Positions 46,993-55,344 of a stretch of 64,000 bases of DNA are shown in pieces. A program made the position numbers and the translations under genes. The stretch comes from Moanibacter sp964542645 (lineage in GTDB: Bacteria > Verrucomicrobiota > Verrucomicrobiia > Opitutales > UBA2987): contig CAZIUG010000015.1 in the NCBI GenBank assembly GCA_964542645.1, positions 248,001 through 312,000 of the forward strand. The letters are read 5' to 3'. Below the pieces are notes generated by a model, which made no database searches, was not told where the DNA came from, and worked only from the letters and a program-made list of their open reading frames with translations. Position 1 is the stretch's first letter. The number at the start of each line of letters is the position of its first letter.

Positions 46993-47841
46993 TTAGTATC
47001 TCGCAACGAGGAACCGATCGCGCCCACTAATATCCTGAGCCGATTCAATGGAGCAGTAGCCTCTCTTTTCCGCTATCGCGGCGAGTTCGGAATGCTGACC
47101 GAGGCCATGCTCCATCACAATCAGACCTTCACCTTGAAGAAATTCCGGTGCACGTTCCAGAATTGATTGTGCATCATGCAAGCCACCGTCTTTTGAAACC
47201 AGAGCTCCAACCGGCTCAAATCCTCTGATCTCCGGTTGTGAGGTGTCCCATTCATCATGACTCAAATAGGGCGGATTAGATACGATCAGGTCGTAATTTC
47301 CCTCCACTGAAGAAAACCAGTTTGACCTAATCAGAGCGATCCTCTCATTAAGGCCACTCAAACTCAAGTTCTCAGAAGCCAATTCAATTGCCTCCATACT
47401 GGAATCAACCGCAGTAACTTCGGCATTATAGAAAGCATTAGCCAACGCAATCGCAATCACCCCAGATCCAGTGCCAAGATCCAAGATCCTGTCTGGCTGA
47501 TTTTGGAGTTGATCAGTGGCGAGAGTAACAAGTTCTTCTGTCTCAGAACGGGGAATTAGTGCCCGATTATCGACTCTAATACGAAGGTCGAGAAAATCAA
47601 CCTCCCCAATAATATATTGGAGGGGCTCGCGTCGTGAACGGCGCCGAACCAAAGGACGAAGTTCCGCTAATTGGGATTCAGAAAGAAGCCTATCATATTG
47701 CAAGTAAAGATCAAGCCGCTCGCATTCAAGATAGTGAGCAAGCAATAACTCCGCATCTAGCCTTGAGTTGGCCACATTCTTACGCTGCAGAAATTCGGCC
47801 GTTTTGTTTAACACATCTAAAAGTGACTGCATGTAATCCAA
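46993..47841 (-). CDS. prmC: Release factor glutamine methyltransferase PrmC
   Basis: 282 residues. N-terminal helical domain (about 1-75) followed by a SAM domain with ILDLGTGSGVIAIALA and the catalytic VSNPPYL motif; RRREPLQYIIGEVDF lies between. It N5-methylates the Gln of the GGQ motif of RF1/RF2. It begins 37 bases after the end of prfA on the same strand, the classic prfA-prmC pairing. The start could also be the Met at residue 4. Confidence 0.95.
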   Translation of the reverse strand: MDYMQSLLDVLNKTAEFLQRKNVANSRLDAELLLAHYLECERLDLYLQYDRLLSESQLAELRPLVRRRSRREPLQYIIGEVDFLDLRIRVDNRALIPRSETEELVTLATDQLQNQPDRILDLGTGSGVIAIALANAFYNAEVTAVDSSMEAIELASENLSLSGLNERIALIRSNWFSSVEGNYDLIVSNPPYLSHDEWDTSQPEIRGFEPVGALVSKDGGLHDAQSILERAPEFLQGEGLIVMEHGLGQHSELAAIAEKRGYCSIESAQDISGRDRFLVARY

Positions 47842-47878
47842 ACAAAAATTTCGAGGAACTTCAACGGGTCCAAACCTA

Positions 47879-48961
47879 TCACTTCTCGATCAAAGCGTTG
47901 ATCTTTGAATTTGAATCTGCTCTTTCTAATGCCATCAGGATGTCTTCGAGCTGACCTTCCAGGAGCTGGGGAAGAGTGTGAAGGCTTAGACCAATTCGGT
48001 GATCGGTAACCCGGCTCTGCGGAAAATTGTAGGTACGAATACGCTCTGAACGATCCCCACTGCCAATCTGATCGCGCCGATCGGCTGCATACTTTGCGTG
48101 TTCTTCAGCTTGCTCTTTTTCAAGGAGACGAGCCCTTAAGACCTTAAGGCCCTTGGTTCTATTTTTAATTTGGGACCTCTCATCCGCACAATGTACTGTT
48201 ATTCCAGTCGGTTTATGCAAAATCTGAACAGCAGAATCAGTGGTATTGACAGACTGACCACCGGGACCGCTAGACCGACTAACAGTGATTTCAAGATCCC
48301 CTGGATCGATCTGAACATCGATTTCTTTAGCCTCAGGCAACACTGCAACCGTGGCTGTAGAAGTATGAATCCGACCATTCGCTTCCGTAACCGGAATTCG
48401 CTGGACACGATGTACCCCCCTTTCGAATTTCAGGCTCTTGTAAACGTCATCTCCTGTCACTAGGCAAACGACCTGTTTAAAACCACCACTTTCAGATGGA
48501 CTGGCCCCCAACCGTTCGACTTTCCATCCCTTGGATTCAGCGAACCGGCTGTACATACGAAAGAGGTCCGAGGCAAATAGGCTCGCTTCATCCCCCCCAG
48601 CACCCGCTCGAATTTCTAAAACAGTATTTCGTGAATCTGCTGGATCCGGTGGAACCATGGCTATCAACACTTCGTTGCGTTTATCCTCAAACAGATCTCG
48701 CAAAACAGGCAATTCTTCTTGGGCTAGATTCTTCAATTCATCATCGCTATCAGGATCTGAAATAATCGACTCATGATCACCAATATCCGTTTCAAGTTTT
48801 TCCAAGACTCGGTAGAGCGAAATCAACAACTGAAGTTTCTGGTGTTCCCGAGAGAGTTCTACCGCCTTTCTGGAATCTTGGAAAAAGTCGGGTTTCGCCA
48901 TAAGGGAATCGAGCTCATCATACCGTTGTAGAAACGGTAAAATATCAGGAATGACTTGCAT
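47879..48961 (-). CDS. prfA: Peptide chain release factor 1
   Basis: About 360 residues from the ATG at 48961; the frame is open 6 codons further but RF1 proteins begin near this point. The stop-codon reading tripeptide is PVT in RIPVTEANGRIHTST (RF1 family PxT), and the peptidyl-tRNA hydrolysis motif is SGPGGQSVNTTDSAV with the GGQ. RF1 recognises UAA and UAG. Cotranscribed with prmC, whose product modifies the GGQ Gln. It is divergent from a HAD-family gene, 61 bases apart. Confidence 0.96.
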   Translation of the reverse strand: MQVIPDILPFLQRYDELDSLMAKPDFFQDSRKAVELSREHQKLQLLISLYRVLEKLETDIGDHESIISDPDSDDELKNLAQEELPVLRDLFEDKRNEVLIAMVPPDPADSRNTVLEIRAGAGGDEASLFASDLFRMYSRFAESKGWKVERLGASPSESGGFKQVVCLVTGDDVYKSLKFERGVHRVQRIPVTEANGRIHTSTATVAVLPEAKEIDVQIDPGDLEITVSRSSGPGGQSVNTTDSAVQILHKPTGITVHCADERSQIKNRTKGLKVLRARLLEKEQAEEHAKYAADRRDQIGSGDRSERIRTYNFPQSRVTDHRIGLSLHTLPQLLEGQLEDILMALERADSNSKINALIEK

Positions 48962-49022
48962 AGGAAAACTAACAAACAAGAAAAGGTTGTCTACTTTACG
49001 GCAACACTGAAAAATAGGGTAT

Positions 49023-50042
49023 ATGTCGGAAAAAGACCTTCACAGCCAGAACATTGTCGCCTGCATTTGGGACTTTGACAAGACCCTCATGCCAGGATTC
49101 ATGCAGAGTCCCCTCTTTCGTCGTTTTAAAATCGACGAAGAAGCGTTCTGGAAGGAGGTATCTATTCTCCCTGAAATCTACTCCAAGAGAGGCGTAAACG
49201 TAAGTAAGGACACGGTCTATCTCAATCATCTACTCAGCTATGTTAAGAACGGTCGACTTCGTGGACTGAATAATAGAATGCTTAGAGAATTAGGAGAGGA
49301 GCTTGTATTCTTTCCTGGGCTACCCAACCTTTTCTCGAATCTAAAACAACTGGTGCGGTCTCGACCTGAGTTTGTTTCGCATGAACTATCTCTAGAACAC
49401 TATGTGATCAGTACCGGGCTGGCAGAGCTAATCCGGGGAAGTGAACTTTCGCCCCACCTTGACGGGATTTTTGGTTGTGAGTTCATCGAAGATCCAGCGC
49501 CTCCCGATTTTGACCAACAGAAAGAGTTCGAACTAGATCGTTCAACTGAGATTAGCCAAATCGGAGTGATGGTTGACAACACTATCAAGACCCGCTTCAT
49601 CTTCGAAATTAACAAGGGGTCTAACAAACTATCCGAGATCGACGTTAATGCCACTATTCGAACAGAGGATCGACGAATACCGATTCAGAACATGATCTAT
49701 GTAGCAGACGGACCAAGTGATGTTCCTGTTTTCTCTGTTGTGAAAAATTACGGAGGCCTTACGTATGCAGTTTACGATCAAAATAGCCCCGAGGAATTCG
49801 CACAAAATGATCGCCTCCTACAGTCGGGCCGTATCCACGCTTACGGTCCAGCTGATTACCGACCGGAAAGCAGCACTTCAATGTGGATTCGAATGCACAT
49901 CCTCCAGATTTGTGATCGGATAGTAACTGATCGTGAACAGGCATTGGCCAAGAGAGTTTCAGTACCTCCTCGCCACATTCACTCCAACGATCATTCCTCG
50001 AACCAACCGGAATCTCCGAAACAGGGTACGTTTCTAGACTAA
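49023..50042 (+). CDS. HAD-superfamily hydrolase (phosphoserine phosphatase-like motif)
   Basis: 339 residues. Motif I is WDFDKTLMPGF (Asp 18), the DxDxT form of phosphoserine phosphatase-type HADs. Motif II may be ISTGLAELIRG and motif IV is VADGPSDVPVF near residue 226. A helical cap lies between (about 35-110). It is longer than typical HADs and has a polar C-terminal tail (about 285-339). Substrate unknown. It lies upstream of the TRAP genes and may be transcribed with them, but the gap of about 130 bases makes this uncertain. Confidence 0.85.
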   Translation: MSEKDLHSQNIVACIWDFDKTLMPGFMQSPLFRRFKIDEEAFWKEVSILPEIYSKRGVNVSKDTVYLNHLLSYVKNGRLRGLNNRMLRELGEELVFFPGLPNLFSNLKQLVRSRPEFVSHELSLEHYVISTGLAELIRGSELSPHLDGIFGCEFIEDPAPPDFDQQKEFELDRSTEISQIGVMVDNTIKTRFIFEINKGSNKLSEIDVNATIRTEDRRIPIQNMIYVADGPSDVPVFSVVKNYGGLTYAVYDQNSPEEFAQNDRLLQSGRIHAYGPADYRPESSTSMWIRMHILQICDRIVTDREQALAKRVSVPPRHIHSNDHSSNQPESPKQGTFLD

Positions 50043-50175
50043 TGGAAGAGCACACACTATGTGGAACTGGAAACGGAATATCATCTCCCTGCGAATCCAG
50101 AATTGGCAGATTTCGACCTCATCCTCCAACAAGAGATCTCGGCATCTATGCTGGGCTTCATCAGAAGGATTTATA

Positions 50176-51108
50176 ATGGGACGATCAGTATTGATTCTCA
50201 CAGCTATACTCCCCTTTGCTTTTTTTGTCTCCGGTTGCTCAACTAACGACATCGCAATTAAGAAGATAGCTAACATATTAGCTTCCGGAAGTGACGTCTT
50301 TGCTTCAGACGAGGATCCTGAGTTTGTCAGGGCGGCTATCCCTTTCAGTCTAAAGTTGATGGAGAGCCTATTGAAAGAGGTTCCTACACACGAAAGTCTT
50401 CTACTGGCAACATCGAGTGGTTTTGCCCAATATGCCTACGCCTTCATCCAGCAAGAGGCAGACGTCCTCGAGGAAATCGACTTCTCCGCCTCGCGTGAGA
50501 AACGAAAACGAGCTACCCTACTCTATCTCCGAGCACGCGATTACGGGATGCGGGGTCTTGAAATTCGGCATCGAGATTTCGAGGAAATTATTTGGGAGAA
50601 CTCCCAATTGGCACTTTCCTCTACATCGATTGAAGATGTACCCTTTCTCTACTGGACGGCAACCGCTTGGGCAGGCGCCATTTCAATGTCCAAGGATAAT
50701 CCTGATTTGATCTCCGGATTGCCTATTGTGGAAGCTATGATTGACCGCGCCTTTGAATTGGATGAGAGCTTCGATTATGGCGCACTCCATTCATTCCTTA
50801 TCACCTACGAGATGATCCGTCCTAATAGTTCGGTTGATCCAGAGTTGAAAGCAAGAGGACATTTTAATCGGGCGCTTCAACTTTCCCAGAATCTTCTCGC
50901 ATCGCCCATGGTAATAATGGCGGAATCAGTTTCAATTCAGCAGCAAAACCGCCAAGAGTTCGAGGAACTACTTTCCCGGGCGCTCCAAATCGACGCTAAT
51001 CACCACCCGGAATGGAGGCTCGTCAACCTCATTATGCAACGCCGTGCTCGTTGGTTACTCTCTCGGACCGATGATCTTTTTCTCTCTATCCCGGAAGAAA
51101 GAGAGTGA
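50176..51108 (+). CDS. TatT-like lipoprotein, T component of a TPAT-type TRAP transporter
   Basis: About 310 residues. I use the ATG at 50176, which has AGAAGGA 6 bases upstream and starts a lipoprotein signal (AFFVSGC, Cys about 21 from this start); the longer frame (50059) adds a 39-residue stretch without support. The mature protein is helical with TPR-like packing, as in TatT of Treponema pallidum (Tp0956), with FLYWTATAWAGAIS and similar stretches. In the TPAT systems TatT forms a lipoprotein scaffold that binds the periplasmic TatP. It precedes a DctP-type protein and a fused QM permease, the same order. The ligand is unknown, possibly hydrophobic in analogy to TatT pores. Confidence 0.85.
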   Translation: MGRSVLILTAILPFAFFVSGCSTNDIAIKKIANILASGSDVFASDEDPEFVRAAIPFSLKLMESLLKEVPTHESLLLATSSGFAQYAYAFIQQEADVLEEIDFSASREKRKRATLLYLRARDYGMRGLEIRHRDFEEIIWENSQLALSSTSIEDVPFLYWTATAWAGAISMSKDNPDLISGLPIVEAMIDRAFELDESFDYGALHSFLITYEMIRPNSSVDPELKARGHFNRALQLSQNLLASPMVIMAESVSIQQQNRQEFEELLSRALQIDANHHPEWRLVNLIMQRRARWLLSRTDDLFLSIPEERE

Positions 51109-51236
51109 GAATTCCCTGACTTCCTCCAATCGAACGATCAGTTTGGACAAAAATTTACTGGAAAACTAACAGTAATAAGAGAGAAAAAGTCCGGAATTAG
51201 ACGATCTCTTAAAGATTCTAATGAAATAAAATTATA

Positions 51237-52247
51237 ATGAACCGAATTGTCCGAAACTTAATGACTCTTCTTTCTTTTCTGGTTATTTTCTGTTCATTCC
51301 TAGATGGGCGGCAGATAAGAATTAATCTGGGAACCATCGCCCCTCAAGGGTCGTCTGCTCACCAGGCATTGCTTGAAATGCGAGACGGTTGGAGACAAGC
51401 ACCAGAGGGAGGTGTCCGTCTCGTGATCTATCCCAACGGAGTACAGGGAGGGGAGGCCGACATGGTCCGTCTGATGCGCATAGATTTGCTTCAGGCGGGA
51501 CTCTTCACAGCAGTTGGTATTTCTAAAATCGAACCGGGAGTGTCAGCCCTTCAAAACATGCCAATGGTCTTCCGTAGCTTGGAAGAATATGACTTTGTAA
51601 GCAAAAGGCTTCGCCCAAAACTCGAGGCACGAATCGAGGACCAGGGGTACATGGTTCTTTTTTGGGTTGACGCCGGTTGGATCCGATTCTTCTCCAAAAC
51701 ACCTCTAGTCTATCCTGATGATTTGCTTACAATGAAGCTTTTTGTTTGGGCAGGCAGTCACGGGCAAGCCAACATTTTGACCAGCATGGGATTTCATCCT
51801 GTCATGCTTGAAACAGCGGATATTGTTCCTGGTCTTCAAACCGGACTCATTGATAGCGTAGCCCTCCCTCCAATCTACGCTTTGGCCACTCAAACCGACA
51901 TACGAGCGCCCTATATGTTGAAATTGAACTACGCACCTTTGATGGGAGCTGCGCTCATTCGTAAAGCGACTTGGGAAAGAATACCGAAGGGAGCACGAAA
52001 AATCTTGAGAGATTCTGCGAAAACTGCCGGCAAGGAAATCAACACGAAAGCCCGAGCGGAAAGTAACGAATCCGTGAAAGCAATGGAAAAAAGAGGATTA
52101 AAGGTGCAAAAGGTTACTCCAGATATTGAACGTGTTTGGATTGAAAGAGCCGAGGTGATCTATCCTAGAATTCGTGGTACGGAGGTTCCAGAAGATGTAT
52201 TTGACGAGGTTATTCGTCTTCTTGGGGAATTTCGGACGGGCAATTAA
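51237..52247 (+). CDS. TRAP transporter solute-binding protein (DctP/TatP type)
   Basis: 336 residues with a signal peptide (about 1-24, LMTLLSFLVIFCSFLDG). DctP-fold features: INLGTIAPQGSSAHQALLEM at the start, GGEADMVRLMRIDLLQAGLF, and a Trp-rich KLFVWAGSHGQ region holding the ligand. The usual Arg that binds carboxylates is not obvious, and it resembles TatP (Tp0957). The operon pairs it with TatT and the permease. Confidence 0.88.
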   Translation: MNRIVRNLMTLLSFLVIFCSFLDGRQIRINLGTIAPQGSSAHQALLEMRDGWRQAPEGGVRLVIYPNGVQGGEADMVRLMRIDLLQAGLFTAVGISKIEPGVSALQNMPMVFRSLEEYDFVSKRLRPKLEARIEDQGYMVLFWVDAGWIRFFSKTPLVYPDDLLTMKLFVWAGSHGQANILTSMGFHPVMLETADIVPGLQTGLIDSVALPPIYALATQTDIRAPYMLKLNYAPLMGAALIRKATWERIPKGARKILRDSAKTAGKEINTKARAESNESVKAMEKRGLKVQKVTPDIERVWIERAEVIYPRIRGTEVPEDVFDEVIRLLGEFRTGN

Positions 52248-52307
52248 CTATCCTTCAGACGAATCGAGTGAACTACTGAACAACCAAAATCCAGAGTCCT
52301 ACTTCTG

Positions 52308-54212
52308 ATGAGACCATTGGTCCCCGACAAATCTGAGACCTCCCCAGTCGAGGCCGGAAACCCGCCTTCAAGTCGAAATATACTGTTGAGATTTGAAGAT
52401 CTACTGCTCTGTCTGGTTATGACTGCATTGATCCTTTTACCGATTATCGAAATCGTTTCCCGGATTTTTGGGACACAAGGAATCGCAGCTTCCACCTCTC
52501 TTGTTCAACATTTGACACTGACTATCGGAATGTTGGGTGGAGCTATCGCAGCGCGTGAAGAACGGCTGCTCTCACTTTCATCTCTATCTACTTTCTTGGG
52601 AGAATCGCTTAAACAAAAGATCCTCATATTCAGTAAAGCCACAGCAACCACGGTCTGTCTCTTACTTTTTAAAGCAAGCAAAGATTTTCTTCTCACTGAG
52701 AAAAACGGTGGTAATTTACTCGCCTACGGAATCCCCCTATGGGTAGTACTAACTATTATCCCAGCTGGGTTTCTTCTCATTTCGATTCGCCTGATTTGGA
52801 CCAGTGGAAGCGAGTGGAAGATTCGCGCAGCAACCATCCTCATATCTACCTGTTTTCTTTGGATAATCGGAAGTGATTGGATTAGTCCCCACCTCTGGTT
52901 CTTCCCTCTCCTACTCCTTCTGCTCGTGGCAACTCTCCTCGGAACTCCCATCTTTGCTGTTTTCGGAGGTATCACTCTCCTCCTTCTTTGGCAGGACAAT
53001 CTGCCGTTCGCAATGATACCACTGAAGCACTATTCAATGGTGACCAGCCCTACTCTTTCCTCTGTACCTCTTTTCGCCTTGGCTGGATACTTTCTAGCAG
53101 AAGGCGGGGCTTCGAAGAGACTCCTGAGAGTCTTCCAGGCAGTTGTCGGCCCGTTTCATGGTGGTACTGCTATCGTAACAGTGCTTGTTTGCGCGTTTTT
53201 TACATCCTTTACTGGCGCTTCTGGAGTCACCATACTAGCTCTAGGAGGTCTTTTGTTACCCATCCTCGTCCAATCGCGTTATGACGAGAAGACAGCCCTC
53301 GGATTGGTCACATCATCTGCTTCCCTAGGGCTGCTCTTTCCTCCCTGTATCCCTCTAATTCTCTATGCAATTACAGCCAGTACAGTTGCTTCCCATATGG
53401 GCCCATCGGCGGCAGCCGCGGCACAACTCACAATGGAAAGAATGTTCCTCGGAGGTATCGGTCCAGGTGTTCTTCTCGTAGTATTACTGGCCTGGTGGGG
53501 GGTAAATAGAGCTCCGAAAGAAGGCGCGGTTTCGACAAAACTTAGCGGGGGTGAGATTGCAACAGCAATTTGGATCGCGAAATGGGAAATTCTCCTTCCA
53601 ATCGTAGCCTTAGGTACTTTATTCAGCGGTTTTGCAACGCCGGTTGAGACTGCTGCTGTGACAGCCCTGTACGCACTGGTTGTCGAAGCTTTTTTTTACA
53701 GAGATCTTAATCTCTGTGACGATCTCCCTCGATCCATGAAAGAATGCGGGCTTATAATCGGCGGGGTTCTCATGATTCTCGGTTTAGCGATGGGCTTCAG
53801 CAGTTTCCTGATCTTTGAACAGATTCCGTCCCGCGCAGTCGAATGGGTCACAGCCTCAATCGAGTCCCGTTGGCTCTTCCTTCTCACCCTTAACTTTTTT
53901 CTCCTTCTGGTTGGATGTATATTAGATATTTTCTCAGCAATCGTTGTTATCGTACCAATCATTATACCTCTCGGGATCGCCTACGGGATTGATCCGGTCC
54001 ATCTCGGTATCATTTTTCTTGTGAATCTTGAAATTGGCTACCTCACACCGCCTATTGGGATGAATCTCTTCCTTTCTTCATACCGATTCAAAAAAACCGT
54101 CCCGCAAGTCATCCAGTCGATTTGGCCTCTATTCATAGTTCTCCTTGTAGGGTTGCTCGTCATTACCTACTTGCCTTTTATTTCAACTACTTTGCCACTG
54201 ATTTTGGACTAG
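52308..54212 (+). CDS. Fused TRAP transporter permease (DctQ-DctM)
   Basis: 634 residues. The N-terminal about 180 residues are a DctQ-like small subunit with four helices (motif LLPIIEIVSRIFG). The rest (about 195-634) is the DctM large subunit with 12 or more helices, including FALAGYFLAEGGASKRLL, GGTAIVTVLVCAFFTSFTGASGVTILALGG, and LEIGYLTPPIGMNLF near the C terminus. The Q and M parts are fused in one chain, as in TPAT transporters. Transport is driven by the Na+ or H+ gradient. Cotranscribed with the solute-binding gene (60-base gap). Confidence 0.92.
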   Translation: MRPLVPDKSETSPVEAGNPPSSRNILLRFEDLLLCLVMTALILLPIIEIVSRIFGTQGIAASTSLVQHLTLTIGMLGGAIAAREERLLSLSSLSTFLGESLKQKILIFSKATATTVCLLLFKASKDFLLTEKNGGNLLAYGIPLWVVLTIIPAGFLLISIRLIWTSGSEWKIRAATILISTCFLWIIGSDWISPHLWFFPLLLLLLVATLLGTPIFAVFGGITLLLLWQDNLPFAMIPLKHYSMVTSPTLSSVPLFALAGYFLAEGGASKRLLRVFQAVVGPFHGGTAIVTVLVCAFFTSFTGASGVTILALGGLLLPILVQSRYDEKTALGLVTSSASLGLLFPPCIPLILYAITASTVASHMGPSAAAAAQLTMERMFLGGIGPGVLLVVLLAWWGVNRAPKEGAVSTKLSGGEIATAIWIAKWEILLPIVALGTLFSGFATPVETAAVTALYALVVEAFFYRDLNLCDDLPRSMKECGLIIGGVLMILGLAMGFSSFLIFEQIPSRAVEWVTASIESRWLFLLTLNFFLLLVGCILDIFSAIVVIVPIIIPLGIAYGIDPVHLGIIFLVNLEIGYLTPPIGMNLFLSSYRFKKTVPQVIQSIWPLFIVLLVGLLVITYLPFISTTLPLILD

Positions 54213-54369
54213 TTAGATCCTCTTCTACCCACTTAAAACTCAAAGACCCTTCTTAGCAAATCGTGTACAATACCCACTGGTACGCTACGAAAGTTACCCC
54301 TTCCCATAAAAAGAGGGGAAAAGGTGCCCGGGAAAGAAGATCTGATTCTTCTCAGATCCGACAGTCTAA

Positions 54370-54403
54370 AATACGCTGAACTCTTTAAAGGGTTCAGCGT
54401 ATT
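54370..54403. terminator. Strong hairpin between TRAP permease and RidA genes
   Basis: AATACGCTGAAC, a 10-base loop, GTTCAGCGTATT: a perfect 12-bp stem. It touches the stop codon of the RidA-like gene on the minus strand and is followed there by TTTAG after the terminal AT bases of the stem, giving a T-rich tail. It can act as terminator for the minus-strand gene and, with AAAATA on the other side, perhaps in both directions. The TRAP gene ends about 160 bases before it. Confidence 0.8.
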
Positions 54404-54404
54404 C

Positions 54405-54866
54405 TTACCTGAGCTGAAAGATCGCCTCGATTTCGACAGGGATGTTTCCCGGAAGCGAATTTGTGCCGATAGCGCTTCGCACACCGATTCCATTATTGGC
54501 ACCAAAAAGTTCAGAAAAGAGTTCACTGCAACCGTTGATTACCGTCGGATGGTCAACAAAGCCGGAAGGACAATTAACTAGTCCGAGCAGCTTTACCACA
54601 CGACTGATCTGCTCCAAATTCCCAAAATGATTTTTAATAGTTGCAAGAAGCGTCAACCCCACCTGCCTCGCTGCAGATTTTCCCTCTTCTATACTAAGGT
54701 CTTCGCCTACTTTACCCTTCGTCAAATTACCTGAATTTTCCACCGGACCATGGCCGGATAAATATGCAAGATCCCCAACAACTAGTATCGGCTTATATAG
54801 ACCTACAGGCGATGGAGGAGGAGGTAAATTTAATCCAAGTTTAACAATATTTTCTTCAACATTCAT
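54405..54866 (-). CDS. RidA/YjgF/UK114-family protein
   Basis: 153 residues, a RidA-family fold of the longer YjgF-like type. Features: GDLAYLSGHGPVENSGNL, ARQVGLTLLATIKNHFGNLEQI, VVKLLGLVNCPSGF and GVGVRSAIGTNSLPGNIPVEIEAIF-like end (GIGVRSAIG, PVEIEAIF). The conserved Arg of RidA enzymes that hydrolyse 2-aminoacrylate is seen in VRSAIG, where RidA has RxxV/A; catalysis is likely but not certain. The ATG at 54866 is a good start. A strong hairpin follows its stop. Confidence 0.9.
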   Translation of the reverse strand: MNVEENIVKLGLNLPPPPSPVGLYKPILVVGDLAYLSGHGPVENSGNLTKGKVGEDLSIEEGKSAARQVGLTLLATIKNHFGNLEQISRVVKLLGLVNCPSGFVDHPTVINGCSELFSELFGANNGIGVRSAIGTNSLPGNIPVEIEAIFQLR

Positions 54867-54983
54867 TATGTCGGACCTAGTAAAGAAATTTTCGAATCTA
54901 ATGCAAGACTAGGAATTTGTGGAATTGTCTGTCCGACGCAGATTGGATTACATCGGAAGTGATAAGGTTCATCTCCTTAAGGA

Positions 54984-55170
54984 ATGAAGCAGGTGGCTAT
55001 AGATTCACTTGACCAGGAAAATCAAGATCTACTGGCGGAGGCTGAAAAGGCTATGGAACATGCTTACAATCCTTATTCTGGATTTTCTGTAGGATAAGTC
55101 AGGATGGCAAAACCATCACAGCTCCAAATCTGTATAATGCGGCAGCCTATCAATATGAGCGGAGCGCGCC
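54984..55170 (+). pseudogene. Cytidine deaminase gene, truncated and frameshifted
   Basis: From the ATG at 54984, with AAGGA just before it, 37 codons read LLAEAEKAMEHAYNPYSGFS, the N-terminal pattern of cytidine deaminase (AYxPYSxFxVGAAL), then VG and a TAA at 55095. Normal Cdd continues for about 95 more residues with CNVENAS and CAER...PCGxC zinc motifs. A shifted frame beginning near 55097 gives SQDGKTITAPNLYNAAAYQ and YERSA, which weakly recall the next Cdd segment without its catalytic Cys and Glu; that may be chance. The zinc Cys pair PCGAC is absent. The gene is broken next to a foreign insert. Confidence 0.7.
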
Positions 55171-55202
55171 GCCCTCGCAAGGGCTAACGTCATGGGTGTA
55201 GC

Positions 55203-55268
55203 TCGCAACAAAAACAAATGCCCAGAGTAAGGATCACCCGCCAGAATCTGCTCGGTCTGCGCCGCCAG
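55203..55268 (-). mobile_element. Possible IS66 TnpB fragment
   Basis: A 22-codon stretch on the minus strand reads LAAQTEQILAGDPYSGHLFLLR in two halves, LAAQTEQILAG and DPYSGHLFLLR. This matches the IS66 Orf2 (TnpB) pattern LAALVQxxLxxDPFSGxLFxFR that I recall for the family. No other part of the element, no inverted repeat and no target duplication is seen. Short, so the match could be accidental. Confidence 0.35.
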
Positions 55269-55344
55269 CCAAATCGCCAGCCTCGCGCAATACTCGCACC
55301 TCACATCACACCAAAACAGAGGGGCTTCCCTTGATGCTTACGAC

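Noticed and set aside
55160..55230. Plus-strand peptide ERAALARANVMG as the lost middle of cytidine deaminase
   Set aside because: It is in a third frame, lacks the zinc Cys and ends within a few codons; more likely chance in GC-rich DNA.
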